Shown here one piece after another: positions 5,972-13,913 of a stretch of 64,000 nt of DNA (positions within the stretch are counted from its first letter, which is position 1; each line of letters starts with the position of its first letter). The notes under the pieces were generated by a model. The model ran no database searches. It had not been told where the DNA came from and worked only from the letters and a program-made list of their open reading frames with translations. This DNA is from CAZJTL01 sp964548905 (GTDB lineage Bacteria; Cyanobacteriota; Cyanobacteriia; Cyanobacteriales; Xenococcaceae): contig CAZJTL010000005.1 of assembly GCA_964548905.1 (NCBI GenBank), positions 1 through 64,000 on the forward strand, given 5' to 3'. The position numbers and the translations under genes were made by a program.

Positions 5972-8380
5972 TTAGCTAAAAGATTCGGGAAATTGCCTCT
6001 TTAGTGCTGGAATCACAGGACAGGGTTGTTTTGCTTGCAAACTCTCCGATCGCTCGCCTTTAAACAAATTCCAACGATAGGGACCCATTACTTCAGCAGA
6101 CATCCATAACAATCGCTTTGCCCTAGTCATGGCTACATAAAGCAAACGATATTCTTCTGCGGTTTTTAATTTTCCTGCTTCTTCCCAAGCGTCATCTGGT
6201 TGTGGAATGGCTGTAGCTAAGTTTTCTCCTTTATATTGAGCGTGAACAAAAGCACGAATTTGGGCGCGGGCAACTTCTGGAAGTGTAAAGTTACCTAAAA
6301 ACCTTGCTGCTACAGGGGTATATAATTTACCAGGCAGAGTATCTTCGTGCAGAAAGGGAATAAATACATAATCCCAGTCTAATCCTTTTGCTTTATGCAT
6401 GGTAATAATAGTCAATTGTCCTGGGCGAGTATAGGCATCTTCGTTATCTTCCTCTACTCCCTCGAATTTCTCCGAACTAACAATTTCTTCTAAGGTTTCT
6501 AGGGTACTTTTGAGGGAACTATGTCCTGCAATTTGTTGATTGACGCGATCGGCTAGTTTTTGTAGGGTAGCTAGTTCCGAACCCGTATATTTCAAACTCA
6601 TACCTAAAAAGAAAATTAACTGATAGTGAGGTAATTCGATACGGGCGCGAAGTAAACTGGTACAAAAAATTCTCGCTTCTTCTACTTGAGGCTTCTGGGG
6701 TGATGCTAAAGGGGTAGGATAGAGAAACTGTTCTGGAGAAGTTGCTAGGGCATTTAAATCTTGTGCTTTAATTAAACCTCTGACTTCCAAAACCTCTAAA
6801 GCAGCTTTGAGATTATCGGGAGAGTGGGGACGGAGAGTAAAACGCAACAAACGATATATTTCTTCAGGAATGTGGGATTGTCGTTCGCTTTCACTAACTT
6901 CATACAATCCAATTTGATGTTCTTTTTGATTTTCTTTGAGCAATTGCGTCAATTGCCCTGCCACAAATTTACCCTGACGATTTTCTCTCACCAAAATAGC
7001 TGCATTCGCTTCAGGATTGTCTTGGAAAAGTTCGATCGCTCGCTTGCCAATTAATTCAACTGCGTGAAATACATCTTTAGGATTACAAACTTCTAATCCT
7101 TTGCCTACTGCTTCTGGATTGGCATTAGCTTGCGGATCTTCAGTGTCAACGGGGCAAATATTTTGACGGCGGAATGGCAATTCTACGCTAGCAATTCTGC
7201 CTGAATCGAAATCACTATAGCTAGTCAAATCGTACCTTTCTGCCTGCTTAAATTGCTTTTCCCAAGTTTGATTGATCCAGTGGAGAGCAAAATTAGCAGC
7301 TTCGATAATAATTTGATTACTTCTACCCGCACGATCCATAGTGGCGAGATTTTCTTGTCGATCGCAGGTTTCACAAAACCAGTTGAAATAAACGGGATCG
7401 GCAGGAGTAAAGGTAGAATTAATCGCTTGGTTGGGATCGCCAACACGAACTAAATTAGGTGAAGCATTAGGGTGACTAGGATCGCTAGCCAACAGAGAAA
7501 TCAACCTTTCTTGCAGGGGACTAGAATCTTGCGCCTCATCTTCAAAAACGGCAAAGATTTGGTTTTGCCAGAGAGGACGAACTGTGTCGTTTTCCAAAAC
7601 CCGCAAAGCAGCGAGAATCATATCATCATAATCAATAAAATCCTGAGATCGCATTAATTTTTGATATTGTTCGTACAATCCCGCCGCGATCGCCAAAATT
7701 TCATAGCTGTCGTTACTTAAATCACTAATCGACCATAAATCTTCTGGCAATAAACCAGAACTTTTAGCTTCTCGAACTACCGTCAATGCCAAACTGGGTA
7801 AAGCTTCCGTTCTCAATACTGACTGACGGCGTAATTTTTCGGTTTCTTCTCCATCGAATTGCGCTCCTTCGAGTAAAGTTTGATAGCGTAGGGGATTAGC
7901 GGCAATCCAGCGTTCGACAGCACCTCTAATCAAACGATGAGAGCGATCGGGGGAAATAATTGTAGCTGAGTCTAAATTGAGTCCCGATAATTCTTTTTGA
8001 GAATTAGCAATATTAAGCGCTAAACCATGTAGAGTATGAACCACAAAACCACCTGGAGGTAAGTGCAGTTCTTGCAGACGCTTTCTAATTTTACTTTTAA
8101 TATTAGCTGCCGCAGAACGAGTATAAGTAACAATTACCAACTGTCTTCTAGCATGAAGTTGATATCTAGCAATTACTAAAGCAGCCGCCACAGAAAGACT
8201 GTGAGATTTTCCCGCCCCAGGTACAGCAGAAACAGCCATTTGCCCCCCTCGCCAATCTGCTAAACTCTGTTGTCCCGATCGCAAACTATCGCGTAATTCC
8301 TGGCATTTTGACTCCAACCACGCCGCATACTCTAGTTTATCTGTGGGTGGGTTTGTCAGTTGAGAAAGCAGATTGTTCAT
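5972..8380 (-). CDS. UvrD/Rep-family superfamily 1 DNA helicase
   Basis: 802 residues. Walker A is AVPGAGKSHS (residues 52-61); motif Ia is VTYTRSAAANIKSKI; Walker B is VFEDEAQDSSPLQ; motif III is RVGDPNQAI; motif V is LTIITMHKAKGLDWDYVFIP; motif VI is EEYRLLYVAMTRAKRLLW. All ATPase motifs are present, so a 3'-5' helicase is expected. It is longer than UvrD and has no C-terminal nuclease motif, so it is not AddA or RecB. It stands alone between spacers and its repair pathway cannot be read from context. The start ATG at 8380 gives MNNLLSQLTNPPTDKLEYAA, which fits cyanobacterial homologues. Confidence 0.9.
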   Translation of the reverse strand: MNNLLSQLTNPPTDKLEYAAWLESKCQELRDSLRSGQQSLADWRGGQMAVSAVPGAGKSHSLSVAAALVIARYQLHARRQLVIVTYTRSAAANIKSKIRKRLQELHLPPGGFVVHTLHGLALNIANSQKELSGLNLDSATIISPDRSHRLIRGAVERWIAANPLRYQTLLEGAQFDGEETEKLRRQSVLRTEALPSLALTVVREAKSSGLLPEDLWSISDLSNDSYEILAIAAGLYEQYQKLMRSQDFIDYDDMILAALRVLENDTVRPLWQNQIFAVFEDEAQDSSPLQERLISLLASDPSHPNASPNLVRVGDPNQAINSTFTPADPVYFNWFCETCDRQENLATMDRAGRSNQIIIEAANFALHWINQTWEKQFKQAERYDLTSYSDFDSGRIASVELPFRRQNICPVDTEDPQANANPEAVGKGLEVCNPKDVFHAVELIGKRAIELFQDNPEANAAILVRENRQGKFVAGQLTQLLKENQKEHQIGLYEVSESERQSHIPEEIYRLLRFTLRPHSPDNLKAALEVLEVRGLIKAQDLNALATSPEQFLYPTPLASPQKPQVEEARIFCTSLLRARIELPHYQLIFFLGMSLKYTGSELATLQKLADRVNQQIAGHSSLKSTLETLEEIVSSEKFEGVEEDNEDAYTRPGQLTIITMHKAKGLDWDYVFIPFLHEDTLPGKLYTPVAARFLGNFTLPEVARAQIRAFVHAQYKGENLATAIPQPDDAWEEAGKLKTAEEYRLLYVAMTRAKRLLWMSAEVMGPYRWNLFKGERSESLQAKQPCPVIPALKRQFPESFS

Positions 8381-8389
8381 AGCTTAAAA

Positions 8390-8665
8390 ATAGGGAGCAG
8401 GGAGCAGGCAGCAGGGAGCAGGAGTTTAGCTGGAAGGTAGGTTATTAAATAGGGAGCAGGGAGCAGGATTCAGTCGTAGGGGTTTGGCATTGCCAAACCC
8501 GTACAGAAGTCAGAAGTTTTATAAAATTCACAATTCACAATTGATAGTTTAATAATTTTGAATTTTGAATTGATAATTTTGAATTGGTTTGTTACTTCCC
8601 CTGCTCCCTAACCCCTAGCCCCTAATCCCTAGTCACTAACCCCTAGCCCCTAGACCCTAATCCCT
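8390..8665. repeat. Short tandem-repeat spacer (GGGAGCA and CCCTAAC/CCCTAGC heptamers)
   Basis: The whole spacer between the helicase and the membrane-protein gene is repeats: GGGAGCA-type units at 8391-8423 and 8452-8466, a TTTGGCATTGCCAAA hairpin at 8479-8493, AATTCACAATTCACA and TTTTGAATTTTGAAT units, then CCCTAACCCCTAGCC units at 8605-8665. No gene or promoter is recognisable. Confidence 0.75.
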
Positions 8666-8670
8666 AGTCA

Positions 8671-9232
8671 CTAAATACCTAATAGCATATAAACTATGTA
8701 AGAAATCCAAAAGGTAGCTGCTAACATTGCTGGTACGGCAAAGGTGGAAATTGTTTCCGAAAAGTTAGAAATCTGAGTGCAACTGCTGTACAAAGTAATC
8801 ACTAAATAACAAAAAACAAAGATGAGTAGAATAATCGCAGGAATGCTCAGGAAATTGGGAATAATTGCCCAAAATATCATTAAAAAACCAAATGGCAACA
8901 AAGTTACACCAGCAGTGAAGAAATCCCCTGCTATGCTACCAGAACTACGATAAATCAAGCGCAACAAACGATTGATGATGGCAATACAAAGAAATGGTAC
9001 TGCCCCCAAAAAACCTAATAGAGAGAGGGATAGTTCAAAATTACTAGCATGAGCAGCACTACCAAAAATAAACAAAATATCGGCGATCGCACCGTATAAA
9101 AAACTTACGCCAATTGCCTCTTGAGTATTCATTTTAGAAAAGGCAGGCAATAAACCACCACTAGGGTTAAAAGCAAAAGTAATAAACGATAACCAAGCAA
9201 ATTTGAATATGTTAATGAAAAGCTGGCAAATT
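8671..9232 (-). CDS. Membrane domain, probably the C-terminal part of the DnaJ/TPR protein (cut by a sequence gap)
   Basis: After the N gap the frame reads ICQLFINIFKFAWLSFITF, then FNPSGGLLPAF and NTQEAIGVSFLYGAI, followed by four or five hydrophobic segments to MLLGI-stop. The pattern looks like a Yip1-type membrane domain. No start codon of its own with a ribosome site exists, and the frame is open right up to the gap. I recall cyanobacterial J-domain proteins with this membrane module, so the two sides are probably one gene whose middle is missing. Confidence 0.6.
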
Positions 9233-9242
9233 NNNNNNNNNN
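9233..9242. other. Assembly gap (10 N)
   Basis: Ten N, a conventional placeholder for an unknown gap length. It falls inside a coding region, so the two flanking frames cannot be compared directly. Confidence 0.95.
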
Positions 9243-10012
9243 TTAAGAAAATAAAACGCCTGGAAATGCAAAAGAAAATTAAGCTTATTATTATCCACTT
9301 TATTAAGCGCTTTGATAGTGACGCGATAAGCACTTAAATTCTTTTGCTCGCGAAAGAGTTGGGCTGCTGTTTTTAAGTCTTCTAGCGCTTCTGGATCTTT
9401 CTTAAACTCTTGATGAATTAAACCTCGAAAATAATAGGCTTGAGCGTAATTTTGATCGTGAGCAATTGCTTCGGTGTAAGCTTCGATCGCCGCTTGAGCG
9501 TATCCTAATCGATAGCGAGATCTACCCTGATAATAATGAGCTTTTGCCGTTTTATTATTAATTTTCAAGATTTGATAACAATCGTCTAAAACACCCTTGT
9601 CATCTCCCAATTTATAACGAGCTTCGCATCTTTTTAAATAGGCTTCTATATATTGAGAATTCAGTCTAATCGCTTGAGAATAATTTTCGATCGCACCTTG
9701 ATAGTCTTTTTCTAAAGATTTTTTGACTCCCTTAAAATAAAAATCCTGTGAGCTAATCGTTTTACCGTCAGCTTTAGAGCGAGAATAACTGGGTGCTTGA
9801 TAGTTTCTGTCATAACGACGACGTTTGCTAGCATCGGAGAGTACTTCATAAGCTTGAGTAATCTCTTTAAACTTTTCTGCTGCCTTCACATTATTGGGAT
9901 TAACATCAGGATGATATTGACGAGCAAGACGACGAAAAGATGCTTTGACCTCTTCGATCGAAGCAGCTTTAGAAACTTGAAGTATTTGATAGTAATCCTG
10001 AGCTTTTGCCAT
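9243..10012 (-). CDS. J-domain protein with TPR repeats (N-terminal part; gap downstream)
   Basis: Residues 1-70 are a J domain: QDYYQILQVSKAASIEEVKA, with the HPD motif in RQYHPDVNPNN, so it can stimulate an Hsp70. From about residue 90 come at least four TPR units (SLEKDYQGAIENYSQAIRLN, AYLKRCEARYKLGDDKGVLD, AHYYQGRSRYRLGYAQAAIE, AYYFRGLIHQEFKKDPEALE). No zinc-finger or G/F region is present, so it is not the main DnaJ. The frame runs into the N gap. The likely continuation is the membrane domain at 8671-9232, which would anchor the co-chaperone in a membrane. Confidence 0.85.
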
Positions 10013-10382
10013 CGATTTTTAACTATATTAAACCGCAGTCAATTTGAAGATGATTTTAATCTTTTTTGCCTTACTTTGATTGACTGACATTAAACTTGCA
10101 CTGCATAAATAGTAACTTTATTGAAAAAAATATATAGATGTCCGTTATTCTACATTAGGTTGAGTTTTTGTATTTTATGCGATTTTTTAACTGGTCGATC
10201 TCTTTAAAAAAAGATTATAAATTTTTAAAACTTAATTGTACCACTAGTATAGAAAGTCAGAAGTCAGCCTAAAAAATATAACCGTGTGTAGTTAATTTTT
10301 GGTAAATTCTCATTTTGGCTCCTGCTTCCTTACAATAAATTCACGGTGTTTATTGTTGGTGTGTTAGGAGCAAAAAAAATTT
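10013..10382. other. Spacer between divergent genes
   Basis: About 370 bases between the J-domain gene (minus) and the MFS gene (plus). AT-rich; only a short AGTCAGAAGTCAG repeat near 10256 stands out. Promoters for both genes must lie here. TTAGGAGC at about 10365 is a good ribosome site for the MFS gene. No RNA gene seen. Confidence 0.5.
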
Positions 10383-11702
10383 ATGAGGACTTTCCTGCTC
10401 GTCTGGTTAGGGCAAGTTATTTCCCTTTGGGGTTCTAAACTGACTGAGTTTGCTTTGGGTGTTTGGGTTTACCAACAAACAGGTTCAATTACGCAGTTTT
10501 CTTTTACTCTGTTATTTATATATCTGCCCAATGTCTTAATTTCTCCTTTTGCTGGAGTATTAGTCGATCGCTGGAATCGTAGATGGGCAATGGCGATTGG
10601 CGATTTCATTGCAGGCTGTACTACGCTGGTAGTCATGTTTCTGCTAGCCTTCGGACAACTAGAAGTCTGGCATATTTATCTAGCAGTGGCAGTTATGTCC
10701 ATTTTTGAAGCCTTTAAATTACCTGCCTATACAGCAGCGATCGCCCAACTCGTTCCCAGACAACAACAAAGTCGTGCTAACGGTATGGTGCAAATTTCTA
10801 AGGCAGCAGCTAAAATTATTGCACCAATCGCGGCAGGAATTCTGATTAAATTAATCGACCTCAAAGGAGTACTATTAGTCGATTGCACTAGCTATATTTT
10901 GGCGATCGCTACCCTATCAATGGTGCGCTTTCCCAATTTAAAGATCGCAAAAGTTAAACGACTAAAACTAGCTCGCTTTTGGTACGAAATTAACTCTGCA
11001 TCTTACTACATTGCAAAAAGACCAGGATTATTTTGGCTGTTGCTGTTTATTGGCACTACCAACTTTACCATGGGAGTTTTAGAAGTAGTGTTTTGGCCCT
11101 TTGTACTCAACATGAGTTCTACTTCTGAATTAGGGCGCGTCCTTTCTTTAGGCGGTTGTGGCATGTTAATCGGCAGCTTATTAATGAGCGTGTGGGGCGG
11201 CCCCAAGCATCACATTTATGGCATTTTAGCTCTAGTTCCCTTGCAAGGATTATTTATAATTTTAGGTGGGTTGAAAGCTTCTGTGATTTTTTCTGCTGTC
11301 GCTATTTTTGGCTATTTATTTGCTCAACCAATTATTGTCAGTTGCAACCAGTCGATTTGGCAGAGTAAAGTACCTATCGATTTACAGGGAAGAGTCTTTG
11401 CTCTCCAACAAATGTTAGAGCGATCGCTCGCCATCTGCGCTTACTTAATTACAGGCCCTCTAATTGATTATGCCTTAGAACCTTTGTTGGCAAATCATGG
11501 CTTTCATAAATTAATTGACAACAGCATCGGGCAGTTTTTTCAATTAGAAACAGGACAAGAAATTGCCCTATTGATGATTTTAGTAGGAATTATTAACATC
11601 GTAGCCGCACTAGTTGCCTATCGAGAACCGCGACTTAGGTATGTAGAAAAAGAATTACCAGACGCGATCGAGTTTCGTCAGGGGTTAGGGGTTAGGGGTT
11701 AG
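10383..11702 (+). CDS. MFS exporter, macrolide-efflux (MefA/NreB-like) type
   Basis: 439 residues with about 12 hydrophobic segments. It begins MRTFLLVWLGQVISLWGSKL, and the first cytoplasmic loop carries GVLVDRWNRRWAM, the motif-A equivalent of this subfamily. Substrate unknown; drug or metabolite efflux from the inner membrane is the family role. The last residues, QGLGVRG-stop, are encoded by the first units of a GGGGTTA tandem array, which also provides the stop codon. An SD-like TTAGGAGC lies upstream. The gene stands alone, followed 220 bases later by a glycosyltransferase on the same strand. Confidence 0.85.
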   Translation: MRTFLLVWLGQVISLWGSKLTEFALGVWVYQQTGSITQFSFTLLFIYLPNVLISPFAGVLVDRWNRRWAMAIGDFIAGCTTLVVMFLLAFGQLEVWHIYLAVAVMSIFEAFKLPAYTAAIAQLVPRQQQSRANGMVQISKAAAKIIAPIAAGILIKLIDLKGVLLVDCTSYILAIATLSMVRFPNLKIAKVKRLKLARFWYEINSASYYIAKRPGLFWLLLFIGTTNFTMGVLEVVFWPFVLNMSSTSELGRVLSLGGCGMLIGSLLMSVWGGPKHHIYGILALVPLQGLFIILGGLKASVIFSAVAIFGYLFAQPIIVSCNQSIWQSKVPIDLQGRVFALQQMLERSLAICAYLITGPLIDYALEPLLANHGFHKLIDNSIGQFFQLETGQEIALLMILVGIINIVAALVAYREPRLRYVEKELPDAIEFRQGLGVRG

Positions 11703-11850
11703 GGGTTAGGGGTTAGGGGTTAGGGGCTAGGGAGTAGGGAGCAGGGGGGCAGGGGACAATTCGCAATTCGCCCGTGCAGTGGCGCGGGTTCGCAATTCGC
11801 AATTAAAAACCTGCTGCCTGCTGCCTGCTGAGGCGCGGATGGCGAACCTG
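11682..11850. repeat. GGGGTTA heptamer array with nested hairpin insertions
   Basis: Seven or so GGGGTTA/GGGGCTA units from 11682, then GGGAGCAGGGGGG, AATTCGC heptamers interrupted by CCGTGCAGTGGCGCGG (near 11771), CTGCTGC units, and a hairpin GAGGCGCGGATGG...GAGCGCCGT at about 11829-11872. It overlaps the last codons of the MFS gene. Confidence 0.75.
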
Positions 11851-11924
11851 TGTCGCCATAATGAGCGCCGTCCCTACTCCCTGTTTTGCAATGAACCATA
11901 AACCATGAACCATGAACAAATTTT

Positions 11925-13169
11925 ATGAAAATAGCGATTATTACCTCTGGATTTTTACCTGTAGTTGATGGAGTAACGGTTAGTGGATGGCATCGAGTTG
12001 AAAAGCTTAGTCAGTGGGGACATCAAGTTTTGTTGTTTTGCCCAGATTACAGTCCTTTGGCTGAGATCTATCCTAACTGGCGCGACTACAGTGGTGAAAT
12101 CTTACCAGGGGTAAGAGTAGTTAACTTAGAAAGCACTCCTTTTCTGGATATTGATTTTGAGCGAAATGTCAGCATAAACTCTTATCAAACTCTGCTTAAG
12201 GAATTAGAAAAGTTTCAGCCCGATCTAATTCACGTAGATGAGCCAGAACGGTTATTTTCTGGCTTTTTTAGACGTGCTAGTCTTGATTTCGCTAAAAAAC
12301 ACAATATTCCTTGTGTCGGCTTTTTTAGAACTAATTTCTTGGAATATGCAGACGATTTTCTGCTTTTGCCAAAACCAATGCTGAAGCTAGTTAAATGGTT
12401 GTTTATTCAATTTTTAGCTTGGGTTTATAATGGCTACGATGCGACTCTAATCCACAGTACGATTACCCAACAAAAACTGATTAAGTTTGGCATTAAAAAT
12501 ACAGTGTTCGATCATTTAAATGGTTTCGATCCGAGTAGATTCAACAATAAATCGCGTCAAAGCGATCTGTTTGCTAATAAATATGGATTGCCACAGATCG
12601 ATCGCCAAGTAAAACTTATTTTTGTGGGACGTTTGACACCAGACAAAGGTTGGAAATTTACCATCGATGCTTTTAAGCAAGTAGCAAAGGCGATCGATCT
12701 AGATAAAATTGCCTTACTTGTTGCTGGTGACGGCGAGATGTATCAACAAATCGAGCAAGAATTGGGAAATATTACCCCTCATCTCCATCTTCTCGGTCGA
12801 GTTTCTCCCGAAGAGATGGTTGAGTTATTAATTAATAGTGATATTTATGTCACTACTTCCGAAAAAGAAAATCGATCGCTTGCTATCATAGAAGCCTTAG
12901 CTGCTGGTTTGCCCATTCTTGCCCCTCGCGCTGGAGGTATTCCTCAAGATGTTGAAAATGGAAAAAGTGGATTTTTATTCATTCCTCAGAATCGAGACGA
13001 TTTTGCCACCAAACTCAAATTATTAGTTGAAGATATCAATTTAAGGCAACAAATGGGCAACAACGGCAAGCAGTATATCGAACAGTTTAGTTGGGATAAA
13101 ACTATTGGTAATCTGGTTAAGATTTGGGAGTTGCAAGTGAAGAAAAAGGGGCTAGGGGTTAGGGATTAG
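11925..13169 (+). CDS. GT4-family glycosyltransferase
   Basis: 414 residues, GT-B fold. The N-terminal domain starts MKIAIITSGFLPVVDGVTVS; the C-terminal domain has KLIFVGRLTPDKGW, LLVAGDGEMYQ, HLLGRVSPEEM and the E-x7-E signature in EKENRSLAIIEALAAGLPIL. The start resembles SqdX and similar GT4 enzymes acting on lipid acceptors, but donor and acceptor cannot be read from the sequence. The last residues KKKGLGVRD-stop come from a GGGGCTA/GGGGTTA array. A soluble or membrane-associated enzyme of glycolipid or polysaccharide synthesis is most likely. Confidence 0.88.
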   Translation: MKIAIITSGFLPVVDGVTVSGWHRVEKLSQWGHQVLLFCPDYSPLAEIYPNWRDYSGEILPGVRVVNLESTPFLDIDFERNVSINSYQTLLKELEKFQPDLIHVDEPERLFSGFFRRASLDFAKKHNIPCVGFFRTNFLEYADDFLLLPKPMLKLVKWLFIQFLAWVYNGYDATLIHSTITQQKLIKFGIKNTVFDHLNGFDPSRFNNKSRQSDLFANKYGLPQIDRQVKLIFVGRLTPDKGWKFTIDAFKQVAKAIDLDKIALLVAGDGEMYQQIEQELGNITPHLHLLGRVSPEEMVELLINSDIYVTTSEKENRSLAIIEALAAGLPILAPRAGGIPQDVENGKSGFLFIPQNRDDFATKLKLLVEDINLRQQMGNNGKQYIEQFSWDKTIGNLVKIWELQVKKKGLGVRD

Positions 13170-13300
13170 GGTGTAGGGGAAGTAATAAGTAATGAGTAAT
13201 GAGTAATGAGTTAACAGCCGCTATGAAGGTTCCTACTTCCTACTTCCTACTTCCTACTTCTTACTTCCTCTTGCCTCCTGTTCCCTGTTCCCTGTTTTCG
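13145..13300. repeat. Mixed heptamer arrays (GGGGTTA, AGTAATG, CTTCCTA)
   Basis: Consecutive blocks: GGGGTTAGGGATTAGGG, then AGTAATGAGTAATGAG, then CTACTTCCTACTTCC, then CCTGTTCCCTGTTCC. Each block has a 7-base unit. The array covers the end of the GT4 gene and reaches into the possible upstream start of the next gene. Confidence 0.75.
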
Positions 13301-13335
13301 CAATGAACCATGAACAATCACCAATCAACAAAATT

Positions 13336-13725
13336 ATGTTAGGCAATTTTCAACAAGTCCATCTCAGAATTGAAGTTGAAGCAAACGAAACAACTATTAG
13401 AGAAAGTTTGCTACAAGTAGATAAAATTAAACAGTGGATGTGGCCCCAAAATTTTTCGGCTAATTTACCAGAAAAATTAGAATCAGGATTAACTTTTACC
13501 AGCTTTCTAGGACCGATCGAAATCGACCATCATGTTCAGGTTGCTAATGATTGTTGTCTTCGTTTGCTATTGAGTAAAGGTATTGATGGCTATCATGAAT
13601 GGTATTGGGGCAATGGTTGGATTCAATCGCGTTTGGAAGGTATTTCTGCTTTGCCTCTCAATTTAGGACAAACTTTGAGTTTATTGAGATTGCGTCAATT
13701 TATCGGAGCTATTAGTAAGCAGTAA
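13336..13725 (+). CDS. Conserved cyanobacterial protein, SRPBCC-like
   Basis: About 129 residues from MLGNFQQVHLRIEVEANETT. The pattern of strands, the FTSFLGPIEIDHHV segment and DGYHEWYWGNGWIQSRLEGI resemble a small helix-grip (START/SRPBCC) fold; I know similar proteins from cyanobacteria but no function. I prefer this ATG over the one at 13303, because the 11 extra residues (MNHEQSPINKI) come from an ATGAACC heptamer array. The gene follows the GT4 gene on the same strand. Confidence 0.6.
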   Translation: MLGNFQQVHLRIEVEANETTIRESLLQVDKIKQWMWPQNFSANLPEKLESGLTFTSFLGPIEIDHHVQVANDCCLRLLLSKGIDGYHEWYWGNGWIQSRLEGISALPLNLGQTLSLLRLRQFIGAISKQ

Positions 13726-13754
13726 TCAGCTTTCAGTTATCAGTTTTTTGCTGA

Positions 13755-13790
13755 CTGCTGTACGGGCGAATAGCCATTCGCCCCTACTGA
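13755..13790. repeat. Dispersed hairpin repeat
   Basis: GTACGGGCGAATAGCCATTCGCCCCTAC: stem GGGCGAAT/ATTCGCCC. It lies between CAGTTATCAG-type units and GCTGATAG units, like the copies at 787 and 46107. Confidence 0.6.
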
Positions 13791-13913
13791 AAGCTGATAG
13801 CTCGAAAAAAAAACTGACGTACTCTCACGCCAGCTTAGTTTTCGACTATTTTCATCTAATCAAGACTAAAATTAGTATCGATTAAAAATCAAACTCAATC
13901 TTAGGACTATTGT

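Noticed and set aside
11682..11730. GGGGTTA repeats resemble telomere repeats
   Set aside because: They are one of many heptamer units in spacers, are internal to the scaffold, and extend out of a coding region. Nothing suggests a linear chromosome end.
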